Shown: in pieces, positions 7,283-13,164 of the stretch
How positions within the stretch are numbered: position 1 is the first letter of the stretch
Layout of the letters: each line of letters begins with the position of its first letter
Source of the DNA: Candidatus Tectimicrobiota bacterium
GTDB taxonomy: Bacteria > UBA8248 > JACPRG01
Assembly: GCA_016190025.1 (NCBI GenBank)
Contig: JACPRG010000161.1
Coordinates: 1 to 13,164 of the forward strand
Reading direction: 5' to 3'
Length of the DNA stretch: 13,164 bases
The notes under the pieces: generated by a model
Told to the model about the DNA's origin: nothing
What the model saw: the letters and a program-made list of their open reading frames with translations, nothing else
Databases searched by the model: none
Translations under genes and position numbers: made by a program

Positions 7283-7895
7283 CCTGAATCCCGGGAGAAC
7301 GACCCGCGGGGAGGCGGTCCTCCAGAAGATAGGCGCCCTGGCGGCGGCCCGGGGGATCGCCTGGAACGTCCCCAACCAGATCACCGTTCTCCGGATTCTG
7401 ATGACCCCGCTGTTCATCACCTTCCTGCTCTACCAGTTGACGATCCCGGCCCTGATCGTCTTTTGCCTCTCCGGGGTTTCCGACGGCCTGGACGGCCTGA
7501 TCGCCCGCCGGTATCACCAGTCCACCGCCCTGGGCGCCATCCTGGACCCCGTGGCCGACAAGATCCTCCTGAACGCCTCTTTCTGGGTCCTCTCGTCCCT
7601 GGGGGTGTTTCCGGTCTGGTTGACGGTCCTCGTCGTGAGCCGGGACGCGCTGATCGTGGGCGGCGCCCTGTACCTGAGGCTGTTCGAGGGCGAGCCCGCG
7701 ATGCCGCCGAGCTTCCTCGGCAAGATGACGACCTGCATTCAGCTCGCGGTCATTTTCCTGGGTCTCGTCTTCCACTTTCAAGGCGCCCGGGCTCCGTTCC
7801 TGCTCGAGATCTCCGCCGCCGCCGCCGCCCTCACCTTCGTCTCCGGGATCCAGTATCTCCTGGGCTTCATGCGCCGGGTCGGCGAGTCCTCCTGA
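7269..7895 (+). CDS. CDP-alcohol phosphatidyltransferase (PgsA or CRLS1-type cardiolipin synthase)
   Basis: This integral membrane enzyme transfers a phosphatidyl group from CDP-diacylglycerol to an alcohol. The full signature D-x2-DG-x2-AR-x8-G-x3-D-x3-D is present from D72 to D97 (DGLDGLIAR then GAILDPVADK). NVPNQITVLRILMTPLFI (33-50) is the usual start of the fold, so about 30 residues of N-terminal extension precede it if the GTG at 7269 is right. The next ATG (around 7400) would cut into the fold. Downstream, VSRDALIVGGALYL and PSFLGKMTTCIQ resemble the CMP-forming cardiolipin synthase (Crd1/CRLS1) more than PgsA. The product is therefore phosphatidylglycerophosphate or cardiolipin. It overlaps the SLH gene and sits 11 bases before the AI-2E gene. 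Confidence 0.88.
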   Translation: MEKVSLNPGRTTRGEAVLQKIGALAAARGIAWNVPNQITVLRILMTPLFITFLLYQLTIPALIVFCLSGVSDGLDGLIARRYHQSTALGAILDPVADKILLNASFWVLSSLGVFPVWLTVLVVSRDALIVGGALYLRLFEGEPAMPPSFLGKMTTCIQLAVIFLGLVFHFQGARAPFLLEISAAAAALTFVSGIQYLLGFMRRVGESS

Positions 7896-7906
7896 GGGGG
7901 TCCCCG

Positions 7907-9010
7907 TTGGAAGAGCGTGAGGTCCGTCGTCCCCTCAACGAGGTCGTGCGGGTTCTCTGGCTGAATCTGGCGGGCGTGGCCGCCGTCCTCCTCCTCCTCT
8001 ATGTCCTCTACGCCTTTCGGTCCGTCCTCATCTCGTTCTTCCTGGCCGCCCTTCTGGCTTACCTGCTGGACCCCCTCGTGGGCCGGATGGAGCGCTGGGG
8101 GATCCCCCGGTGGGCCGGGATCCTCCTGCTCATGCTCGCCCTTTTGCTCGTCGCGGTCCTGGTCGCGGTCTTCATCTTCCCCTTGGTCCAGGCCCAGGTG
8201 CTCCTGCTGGTCGAGCGGTTTCCCCGCTACGTGGAAAGGGTCCGGGCGTGGATTCTGCCGTGGGTCGTGCGGGTCACCGGGATGGAGCCCGCGGAGCTTG
8301 CCCGGGCGTTCGACGCCTGGACGACGCGGCTGAAGTCCCTGCCGCCCGAGATGGTCCAGTCGCTGAGCGGTCTTTTCTGGAAGACGACGTCGGGACTGGT
8401 GAACGTCGCCCTCTTGCTGGTGAACCTGACGGTCATCCCCGTCGCGACGTTCTACCTGCTGAGGGACTTCGACGTGCTCAAGCAGCGGGCCCTCGACCAC
8501 ATCCCGCCCAAGCACCGCCCGTTCTGGGTGGAGCGGTTCGGGCGGATGGATGACCTCTTGGGCAGCTTCGTCAAGGGCCAGGCCCTGGTCGCCCTCGCCC
8601 TGGCCGTGGTGTACAGCGCCGGCCTCATGATCGTGGGGACGCCTATGCCCATCCTCACGGGATTTTCGGCGGGGATCGCCAGCATCGTGCCTTACCTGGG
8701 GCTCGTGGTGGGCTTGGTCCCGGCCCTGCTCATGACATTCCTGGAGCACGGAGACCTCGCGCATGCGCTGGGCGTCCTGGCGGTCTTCGCCGCGGTGCAG
8801 GGGCTGGAAGGGTTTGTGCTCAAGCCTCGCATCGTGGGGAACCGGGTGGGCCTCCACCCGGTGGTGGTGATGATGGCGGTGCTTCTGGGAGGCGCCGCCT
8901 TCGGTTTCCTGGGGATCCTACTGGGCGTGCCCGCGGCGGTTGTGTTGAAGGTCTGGTGGGAAACCCTGATGGACCGCTACCGGCGCTCGGACTTCTACCT
9001 ATCCGGCTAG
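7907..9010 (+). CDS. AI-2E family transporter (PerM/YdiK-like membrane protein)
   Basis: The 367-residue polytopic membrane protein belongs to the AI-2E/PerM family, whose members have been linked to autoinducer export, ion antiport or general permease roles. Two N-terminal hydrophobic segments (about 20-50 and 65-90) are followed by a soluble stretch, then further membrane segments. Family motifs are visible: IASIVPYLGLVVGLVPALLM, and FVLKPRIVGNRVGLHPVVVM followed by GGAAFGFLGILLGVPAAVVLK near the C-terminus. I choose the TTG at 7907 because GAGGGGG sits about six bases upstream and it gives a short N-terminal tail; the longer frame only shadows the previous gene. It is last in the scp operon. 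The transported substrate cannot be inferred. Confidence 0.88.
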   Translation: MEEREVRRPLNEVVRVLWLNLAGVAAVLLLLYVLYAFRSVLISFFLAALLAYLLDPLVGRMERWGIPRWAGILLLMLALLLVAVLVAVFIFPLVQAQVLLLVERFPRYVERVRAWILPWVVRVTGMEPAELARAFDAWTTRLKSLPPEMVQSLSGLFWKTTSGLVNVALLLVNLTVIPVATFYLLRDFDVLKQRALDHIPPKHRPFWVERFGRMDDLLGSFVKGQALVALALAVVYSAGLMIVGTPMPILTGFSAGIASIVPYLGLVVGLVPALLMTFLEHGDLAHALGVLAVFAAVQGLEGFVLKPRIVGNRVGLHPVVVMMAVLLGGAAFGFLGILLGVPAAVVLKVWWETLMDRYRRSDFYLSG

Positions 9011-9029
9011 GGAGACGCGGTTTCCGGAC

Positions 9030-9046
9030 CCTTCGCGGCCCGAAGG
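9030..9046. terminator. Possible bidirectional terminator hairpin between convergent genes
   Basis: CCTTCG (9030-9035) pairs with CGAAGG (9041-9046) around a five-base loop, in the 37-base gap between the converging AI-2E and adenosyltransferase genes. There is no T-run on either side, so it is a weak candidate supported mainly by position. Confidence 0.35.
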
Positions 9047-9047
9047 C

Positions 9048-9560
9048 TCAGTGTTCCTCGCTCAGCTTGGCGTACAGGAAAAGCAGGTCCGCCAGACGGT
9101 TCAGGTAGGCCAGGAGGTGGGGGTTCTCCAGGAGGCCGTCGTCGCGGAGCTTGACGGCCCGGCGCTCCGTCCGGCGGACGATGGTGGAGGCGAGATGGAA
9201 GGCGGCCGAGGCGGCCCCTTCCCCGGGGATCACCCAGTCGGTGACCGGGCTCTTCTCCTCGGCCTCGGCCAGGCGCTGGTCCAGGACGCGGACGTGCTCC
9301 TCCCCGATGCGGTGTCTGAGCCGGTGGAGGTGGGCCAGGTCGGTGGCCAGCTCGGCGCCGACGAGGAAGAGCTCTTTCTGGATGCGGAGGGTGTCGTCCT
9401 TCAAGGGGCTCGGCGGGAGCCACGCGCGGGCGAGGCCGAGGGCGGCGAGGGCCTCGTGGAGAGCGCCGTAGGCCTCGGTTCGGGGATGGTGCTTGGGCAC
9501 GCGCCCGCCGTAGAGCAGGTCCGTCTCGCCGCCGTCTCCCCTACGGGTCGCGATCGACAA
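9048..9560 (-). CDS. PduO/MMAB-type corrinoid adenosyltransferase, divergent
   Basis: Enzymes of this family transfer the adenosyl group of ATP to cob(I)alamin, giving adenosylcobalamin. The 170-residue protein has the ATP-binding start ATRRGDGGETDLLYGG (4-19), RTEAYG (27-32), RIQKELFLVGAELAT (59-73) and the C-terminal VRRTERR (128-134). The start is a TTG at 9560 with AGGAGG seven bases upstream; the frame continues upstream only as a shadow over the Nudix gene. Two deviations stand out. The Asp of the usual DELN motif is H35, and the Arg of the usual HxARTxxRRAER motif is S125. These appear to be the two partners of the D35-R128 salt bridge described for Lactobacillus reuteri PduO. R129, R130 and E132 remain. 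It is probably functional with altered kinetics or a divergent paralogue. It follows the Nudix gene by 26 bases. Confidence 0.85.
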   Translation of the reverse strand: MSIATRRGDGGETDLLYGGRVPKHHPRTEAYGALHEALAALGLARAWLPPSPLKDDTLRIQKELFLVGAELATDLAHLHRLRHRIGEEHVRVLDQRLAEAEEKSPVTDWVIPGEGAASAAFHLASTIVRRTERRAVKLRDDGLLENPHLLAYLNRLADLLFLYAKLSEEH

Positions 9561-9567
9561 CGCGTGT

Positions 9568-9573
9568 CCTCCT
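9568..9573 (-). promoter_or_regulatory. Shine-Dalgarno site deciding the TTG start of the adenosyltransferase
   Basis: A perfect AGGAGG on the minus strand lies seven bases before the TTG at 9560. This fixes the start just ahead of the conserved ATRRGDGG motif. Confidence 0.75.
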
Positions 9574-9586
9574 GGGCCGGGGTCGC

Positions 9587-10057
9587 TCAGGCGATGGAGG
9601 GCGGGGCGCAGACGCCCTTGATCTCGCGGAAGCGCGCGGCGGCCCGCCGCAGGTAGTCCGCCGTGCCCTCGGTCATCTCCAGCCCGTCCAGCTCTTCCAC
9701 CTTCACCCAGCGGGCCTCCGAGATGTCTGAGCGGGCCAGGGCCTCGCCCGAGACGCAGTCGCAGAGGTAGTCGATGAGGACGTAGTGATACCGGACGCGG
9801 CCGAACTCGTCGGGGTAGATGCGGTCGAGGACGACGGCGCGTTCCAGGACTTCCACGTCGAGCCCGGTTTCCTCGGCGATCTCCCGGCGGAGGGCGTCCT
9901 CCAGGCGCTCGCCGATCTCCACGGCGCCGCCGGGAACGCTCCAGACGCCCATCCGCGGGGGGGCGCCGCGGCGGACGACCAGGACCTCCTCGCCGCCCCC
10001 CCGGAAGATGAAGGCCCCGACGCCGACGATGGGTCTGGAGGGGTATTTGCGGCCCAA
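9587..10057 (-). CDS. Nudix hydrolase
   Basis: Nudix enzymes hydrolyse nucleoside diphosphates linked to another group, using Mg2+ or Mn2+. The 156-residue protein has a perfect Nudix box, GX5EX7REUXEEXGU, from G44 to L66, with metal-binding E59, E62 and E63. The preceding PPRMGVWSVPGG is typical of the MutT/ADP-ribose pyrophosphatase-like group, but the substrate cannot be assigned. The start is a TTG at 10057 with GGGAGAG about six bases upstream. It is the first gene of a two-gene operon with the adenosyltransferase, driven by the promoter at 10141-10170. A link to cobalamin or nucleotide clean-up is only suggested by this pairing. Confidence 0.9.
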   Translation of the reverse strand: MGRKYPSRPIVGVGAFIFRGGGEEVLVVRRGAPPRMGVWSVPGGAVEIGERLEDALRREIAEETGLDVEVLERAVVLDRIYPDEFGRVRYHYVLIDYLCDCVSGEALARSDISEARWVKVEELDGLEMTEGTADYLRRAAARFREIKGVCAPPSIA

Positions 10058-10140
10058 GGCTCTCTCCCGCTGGATGGCCCGCTGGATGGAGGAACGCCCG
10101 GCGTCCTTCGGCTCGCCGAACCGGAAACGAAGTCAGAGAA

Positions 10141-10170
10141 AACATAGGCGTCGGAGGGCCGTCGTGTCAA
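10141..10170 (-). promoter_or_regulatory. Sigma70-type promoter of the Nudix/adenosyltransferase operon
   Basis: Read on the minus strand, TTGACA lies at 10170-10165 and TATGTT at 10146-10141, with an 18-base spacer. The transcript would have a leader of about 75 bases. It is arranged divergently with the HU promoter, the two -35 boxes being 33 bases apart. Confidence 0.65.
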
Positions 10171-10203
10171 CGCGCCGGGCGCGGAAAGGATTCATCTTGG
10201 CTC

Positions 10204-10233
10204 TTGACACTGATGGGGAGCGGGTGGTATGAA
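10204..10233 (+). promoter_or_regulatory. Sigma70-type promoter of the HU gene
   Basis: TTGACA at 10204-10209, an 18-base spacer, then TATGAA at 10228-10233. Transcription would begin near 10240, leaving a leader of about 100 bases before the HU start. Confidence 0.7.
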
Positions 10234-10257
10234 ATTACGGAGTTTGGGAGGTCATCC

Positions 10258-10285
10258 GGAGGAGCCGCGGGAGGAAACGGGAGGA
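10258..10285 (+). repeat. Three GGAGGA motifs in the HU leader
   Basis: GGAGGA occurs at 10258-10263, 10270-10275 and 10280-10285, upstream of the true ribosome site AAGGAG (10326-10331). None has a start codon at normal distance. They could be standby ribosome sites or a protein-binding element, or simply purine-rich sequence. Confidence 0.4.
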
Positions 10286-10325
10286 AGCCAGAGAATCTTC
10301 CGGTCATCGGTGAAGAGAAACAGAT

Positions 10326-10331
10326 AAGGAG
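10326..10331 (+). promoter_or_regulatory. Shine-Dalgarno site deciding the GTG start of the HU gene
   Basis: AAGGAG lies seven bases before the GTG at 10339. It supports a 90-residue HU protein rather than the longer in-frame reading from 10204, which begins inside the promoter. Confidence 0.75.
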
Positions 10332-10338
10332 TCGCGAT

Positions 10339-10611
10339 GTGACAAAAGGTGAACTGGTGAAGTTGATGGCGGACGGCGCGGGGATCACGTTGGGGCAGGC
10401 GGAGACGGCGCTGAAGGCGGCCCTGGAAGGGGTCAAGAAGGCGCTGAAGAAAAAGGACAAGGTCACGCTGGTCGGCTTCGGGACCTTCTCCGTGTCCCGC
10501 AGAAAGGCGCGGACCGGCAGGAACCCGCAGACAGGGGAGAAGCTCAAGATCGCCGCCCGGAACACGCCGAAGTTCACTGCCGGGAGGGAACTGAAAGAAG
10601 CGGTGAAGTGA
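10339..10611 (+). CDS. HU family DNA-binding protein
   Basis: HU is a small dimeric nucleoid protein that bends DNA with two beta arms. The 90 residues match the family exactly: N-terminal helices ([14 protein letters not shown], then a lysine-rich [16 protein letters not shown]), the GFGTF motif (46-50), the arm motif [10 protein letters not shown] (58-67) with the intercalating proline at 64, and the C-terminal [14 protein letters not shown]. The start is a GTG with a good ribosome site. It has its own promoter, a long purine-rich leader and an intrinsic terminator, as expected for an abundant protein. IHF subunits are an alternative, but the length and sequence favour HU. Confidence 0.95.
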   Translation: MTKGELVKLMADGAGITLGQAETALKAALEGVKKALKKKDKVTLVGFGTFSVSRRKARTGRNPQTGEKLKIAARNTPKFTAGRELKEAVK

Positions 10612-10638
10612 CTTTTCTGTAAGCTTTCTTTTTCTCCG

Positions 10639-10678
10639 GGAAAGGCAGGTGGCTGGGAAGCTCCCTGCCTTTCCTTTT
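10639..10678 (+). terminator. Intrinsic terminator after the HU gene
   Basis: GGAAAGGCAGG (10639-10649) is a perfect 11-base inverted repeat of 10664-10674, with a 14-base loop, followed by TTTT at 10675-10678. It begins 27 bases after the HU stop and ends 16 bases before the tyrS start. The short T-run suggests partial read-through into tyrS. Confidence 0.72.
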
Positions 10679-10693
10679 GGGGGATGGCAAGGG

Positions 10694-11893
10694 TTGGACG
10701 CGGACGCGCAGATGGCTCGGCTGACCCGGGGGGCGGCCGAGGTGATCTCCCCGGAGGAGCTGCGGAAAAAGCTCGCCGCCGGAAGGCCCCTGCGGGTGAA
10801 GGCCGGGTTCGACCCGACGGCGCCCGACCTGCACCTGGGGCACACGGTCCTCATCCAAAAGCTCCGCCACTTCCAGGACCTCGGCCATCACGTCCTCTTT
10901 CTGATCGGGGACTTCACCGCCCGCATCGGGGACCCCACCGGGGTGTCCGAGACCCGGCCGCTCCTCACGGAGGAGCAGGTCCGGGAGAACACCCGCACCT
11001 ACGAGCGTCAGGTCTTCAAGATCCTGGACCCCCGCCGCACGGAGGTCGTCTTCAACAGCCGGTGGCTCGGGAGGCTCGCCGCCGGGGACCTGATCCGCCT
11101 GGCGGCCCACCACACCGTCGCGCGCATGCTCGAGCGGGACGACTTCCACCGGCGGCACCGGGAGGGGCAGGGCATCGGGGTCCACGAGTTCCTCTATCCC
11201 ATCCTGCAGGGTTACGACTCGGTGGAGCTCCGGGCCGACGTGGAGCTGGGGGGGACCGACCAGAAGTTCAACCTGCTCGTGGGCCGGGACCTGCAGCGCG
11301 CCTTCGGCCAGGAGCCCCAGGTGGTCCTGACGCTCCCCCTCCTCGTCGGGACCGACGGCCGGCGCAAGATGAGCAAGAGCCTCGGCAACCACATCGGCAT
11401 CGACGAGCCCCCCGGCGAGATCTACGGGAAGGTCATGTCCATCCCGGACGAGCTGATGTGGAGCTACTTCGATCTCTTGAGCGGCCTGGAGGAAGAGGCC
11501 CTGACCGCGCTGCGCCAAGAGACCGGGGCCGGCCTTCGGAACCCCAGGGACGTCAAGGCGGACCTCGCGGCGGAGCTCACGGCCCGCTTCCACGGCCGCG
11601 AGGCGGCGGAAAATGCGGCCGAGGAGTTCGACCGGGTGTTCCGGCGGAGGAGCGTTCCCTCCGACGTAGAGAAGGCCGAGCTTGCGGCGAGGGAGGGGGG
11701 CTACTGGATCTGCCAGATCCTCACCGACCGCGGCCTGACGAAATCAAATGGCGAGGCGCGCCGTCTCATCCAGCAGGGGGGCGTTCAGGTGAACCAGAGA
11801 AGAGTGGACGACGTGGATTTTCGCCTCGCGGCCGGGACGTACCTCGTCCAGGTGGGCAAGCGGCGGTTCTTGGAGGTGACAATCCGCGAATGA
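10694..11893 (+). CDS. tyrS: Tyrosyl-tRNA synthetase
   Basis: This cytoplasmic class I synthetase charges tRNA-Tyr with tyrosine. The 399 residues carry HLGH (47-50) and KMSKS (225-229), the tyrosine-site segment [16 protein letters not shown], then [10 protein letters not shown], and a C-terminal S4 RNA-binding domain (from about 347, [20 protein letters not shown]). It resembles the TyrZ-type branch of about 400 residues. The start is the TTG at 10694. [20 protein letters not shown] lines up residue for residue with the usual bacterial N-terminus, and GGGGG lies ten bases upstream. Starting at the ATG 10712 would lose six residues and has no ribosome site. I see no separate promoter between the HU terminator and this gene, so expression probably depends on read-through. 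Confidence 0.96.
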   Translation: MDADAQMARLTRGAAEVISPEELRKKLAAGRPLRVKAGFDPTAPDLHLGHTVLIQKLRHFQDLGHHVLFLIGDFTARIGDPTGVSETRPLLTEEQVRENTRTYERQVFKILDPRRTEVVFNSRWLGRLAAGDLIRLAAHHTVARMLERDDFHRRHREGQGIGVHEFLYPILQGYDSVELRADVELGGTDQKFNLLVGRDLQRAFGQEPQVVLTLPLLVGTDGRRKMSKSLGNHIGIDEPPGEIYGKVMSIPDELMWSYFDLLSGLEEEALTALRQETGAGLRNPRDVKADLAAELTARFHGREAAENAAEEFDRVFRRRSVPSDVEKAELAAREGGYWICQILTDRGLTKSNGEARRLIQQGGVQVNQRRVDDVDFRLAAGTYLVQVGKRRFLEVTIRE

Positions 11894-11894
11894 C

Positions 11895-11919
11895 CGCCGC
11901 GCGGCTTTGGCGCGCGGCG
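11895..11919 (+). terminator. GC-rich hairpin directly after tyrS
   Basis: CGCCGCGCG (11895-11903) pairs with CGCGCGGCG (11911-11919), nine base pairs with a seven-base loop, starting two bases after the tyrS stop. There is no T-run. It lies in the gap between the converging tyrS and right-edge genes and may serve as a terminator or mRNA 3' end stabiliser. Confidence 0.45.
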
Positions 11920-11958
11920 CGACCGCGGCCGTAGTCTGAGAAAGGCGGGGTGGGGGAA

Positions 11959-13164
11959 TCAGCGCCGGTCCGTCCGGGAAGTCTTGGACGGCTTGGTCTT
12001 CGTCTTCGGTGGCTTGCCCTTTTTTTTCATCCCTCCCGGTTCCGGCTCGGCCGCCTGGATTTCCTTCTCCAACCGCTCTGCCGATTCGCGTTTCTTCCTG
12101 GCGGCCTGAATCTGGCCCGCGTCCTCCAGCTTCTTCGCCCAGTCGTTGAGCGCCGCCGTTAACCCTTCCCGGTAACGCGCCACGCCGGGAGAGAGCCTGA
12201 TTGCTTCGCGCAGCCGTTTCTCGGCCTTTTGGAAGTGGCTGTCCGCGGATTCCCATTCCTTCTTTGGGAGCTTTTCGGCGTAAAGCGCGAGGAGAAGCCC
12301 CCACGCGCCCAACGCCTCGTGCGTGTCCGGCTTGATTTTCAGGGCCTTTTTGTATTTTTCGAAGGCTTCTTGGAAGAGGGGCTTTGCGGCGTTGAGGTCT
12401 GACTGGGCGGTGAGCCGGGCGAGCATCCCCAGGTCATTGCCCCAGTTGTAGAAGGCCTCGTGGAAGTCGGTCTTGATGTCCGTGGCCTTTTGGTATTTCT
12501 GGAATGCCTCTTTGAAGAGGGGCCTTGCGGCGTTGAGGCCCTCCGCTTTGGCGGTGAGTCGGGCGAGCGCCCCCAGGTGGCTCCCCCAGTTGCCGAAGGC
12601 GATGTCGTCCTTCGGGTCCAAGCGAGTCAAAAGGCTGAAGGCGTCGTTGGCCCAGGGGGGCGCTCCTCCCTTCGCCTGGAGAATCTGAGTCGTGAGAAGC
12701 CGGAGGATCTGAATGACTTCCCCTCGCTCGAAGGGCGCGGCCCTGCGGAGATTGTCCAATGCCTTTTCTATCTCGTCCCTGGAGAGCAACTCTTGGAGGG
12801 CCTGCTGACCCAACAGCGTGTCCGGGCTGTCGCCAACCAGGGCCAGGATCGCTCGCGCCACGCGCCGGAACTCTTCCGCGACGAAATGTTCCGGCTGAAA
12901 GGCGATAAAAGGCTCCTCGCTGAGCGCGATGTACGGGTGATAGGAAATCCGGGCGCCGATTTTGCCGAGCAGCTTTTCCGCCCGCTGAAGCCTCTGGGCC
13001 TTCAGCTCCTCCTCGGCCGTCGGAACGGGGGAGAGGACCAAGAGGAGGGGTTTCTCTTCCTCCTTCATCACCAGGTCCAGGAACTGCTTTGTGCCCAAGA
13101 GGTTTTGCTCGTTCAGGCCGGAGACGACGACGAGGGCCTCCGCCAGCCCCAGGACGCAGAAGCC
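11959..13164 (-). CDS. C-terminal part of a ParA/MinD-like ATPase fused to TPR-like repeats, 5' end cut by window edge
   Basis: The frame is open through the right edge, giving 401 visible residues; the TTG at 13098 is only an internal codon. The first visible residues (GFCVLGLAEALVVVSGLNEQ, then NLLGTKQFL) and PLLLVLSPVPTAEEEL look like the later half of a SIMIBI-class, KGGVGR-type ATPase domain, so the P-loop and roughly 200-300 residues should lie outside. A linker follows, then two copies of a 47-residue helical unit (nucleotides 12537-12256) plus half a copy (NWGSHLGALARLTA). The protein ends in a lysine/proline-rich basic tail. There is no membrane segment. A hand count gives about 57% GC at 12241-12360 against 72% at 11041-11100 in tyrS. 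ATPases of this type with TPR tails are often poorly characterised. The ATPase assignment is an inference from a fragment. Confidence 0.75.
   Translation of the reverse strand, partial: GFCVLGLAEALVVVSGLNEQNLLGTKQFLDLVMKEEEKPLLLVLSPVPTAEEELKAQRLQRAEKLLGKIGARISYHPYIALSEEPFIAFQPEHFVAEEFRRVARAILALVGDSPDTLLGQQALQELLSRDEIEKALDNLRRAAPFERGEVIQILRLLTTQILQAKGGAPPWANDAFSLLTRLDPKDDIAFGNWGSHLGALARLTAKAEGLNAARPLFKEAFQKYQKATDIKTDFHEAFYNWGNDLGMLARLTAQSDLNAAKPLFQEAFEKYKKALKIKPDTHEALGAWGLLLALYAEKLPKKEWESADSHFQKAEKRLREAIRLSPGVARYREGLTAALNDWAKKLEDAGQIQAARKKRESAERLEKEIQAAEPEPGGMKKKGKPPKTKTKPSKTSRTDRR
12256..12537 (-). repeat. Tandem 141-base (47-residue) repeat in the ATPase-TPR gene
   Basis: Two adjacent units, 12537-12397 and 12396-12256, share LNAAxPLFxEAFxKYxKAxxIKxDxHEA. 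Similarity is clear at DNA level too: GAAGAGGGGC and TTGCGGCGTTGAGG recur 141 bases apart. A partial copy of the second half (NWGxxLGxLARLTA) precedes the first unit at about 12609-12538. The second half of the last unit is diverged. Confidence 0.8.

Noticed and set aside
9048..10145. A 365-codon minus-strand frame covering the adenosyltransferase and beyond
   Set aside because: Only the part after the TTG at 9560 has family sequence; the rest shadows the Nudix gene in another frame.
10204..10338. N-terminal extension of HU from 10204
   Set aside because: The extension begins in the -35 box and would give HU 45 extra non-conserved residues; the GTG at 10339 has a proper ribosome site.
10612..10693. 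Possible T-box or other tRNA-responsive leader before tyrS
   Set aside because: The gap is only 82 bases, lacks a T-box consensus, and its hairpin is explained as the HU terminator.
1..13164. CRISPR arrays, tRNA or rRNA genes, insertion sequences
   Set aside because: No regularly spaced short repeats, cloverleaf patterns or transposase-like frames were seen on either strand.

Overview
The window is a GC-rich bacterial chromosome segment coding almost wall to wall. Three perfect TTGACA -35 boxes and clear Shine-Dalgarno sites point to an ordinary sigma70-type bacterium. A TAXI-type TRAP transporter fusion, a phthalate-decarboxylase-like protein and an SLH/TPR envelope protein suit a GC-rich, probably Gram-negative soil or sediment lineage (Desulfobacterota, NC10 or Rokubacteria-like). 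That placement is a weak inference. Many starts are not ATG: I place TTG at five genes and GTG at three, so automatic starts in this region need care.

Left block (1-4164, minus strand). One operon reads leftward from a perfect TATAAT at 4136-4141. It holds a cytoplasmic 4,5-dihydroxyphthalate-decarboxylase-like protein (4020-3028), a secreted TAXI-family TRAP substrate receptor (2971-1985) and a fused small-plus-large TRAP permease (1918 to beyond the left edge). A strong hairpin lies between receptor and permease, where differential expression would be expected. Together they look like an uptake system for an organic acid coupled to a possible metabolic enzyme.

Central block (4265-9010, plus strand). 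A promoter at 4265-4293 drives six tightly packed or overlapping genes: scpA, scpB, rluB, a signal-peptide/TPR/SLH protein, a CDP-alcohol phosphatidyltransferase (possibly a CRLS1-type cardiolipin synthase) and an AI-2E family membrane protein. The themes are condensin-like chromosome organisation, 23S rRNA pseudouridylation, envelope and phospholipid synthesis.

Then comes a convergent minus-strand pair (10057-9048): a Nudix hydrolase and a PduO-type cobalamin adenosyltransferase in which both partners of a known salt bridge appear replaced. Its promoter (10141-10170) is back to back with the promoter of an HU DNA-binding protein gene (10204-10233). HU is followed by an intrinsic terminator and, 16 bases after its T-run, by tyrS.

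Right edge (11959-13164, minus strand). This is the C-terminal 401 residues of a larger protein: the end of what looks like a ParA/MinD-like (KGGVGR-type) ATPase domain, then a 47-residue tandem helical repeat and a lysine-rich tail. Its base composition is lower in GC than its neighbours. It is the best candidate here for something not fully described, but its N-terminus and upstream neighbours are outside the window. No tRNA, rRNA, CRISPR array or insertion sequence was seen.
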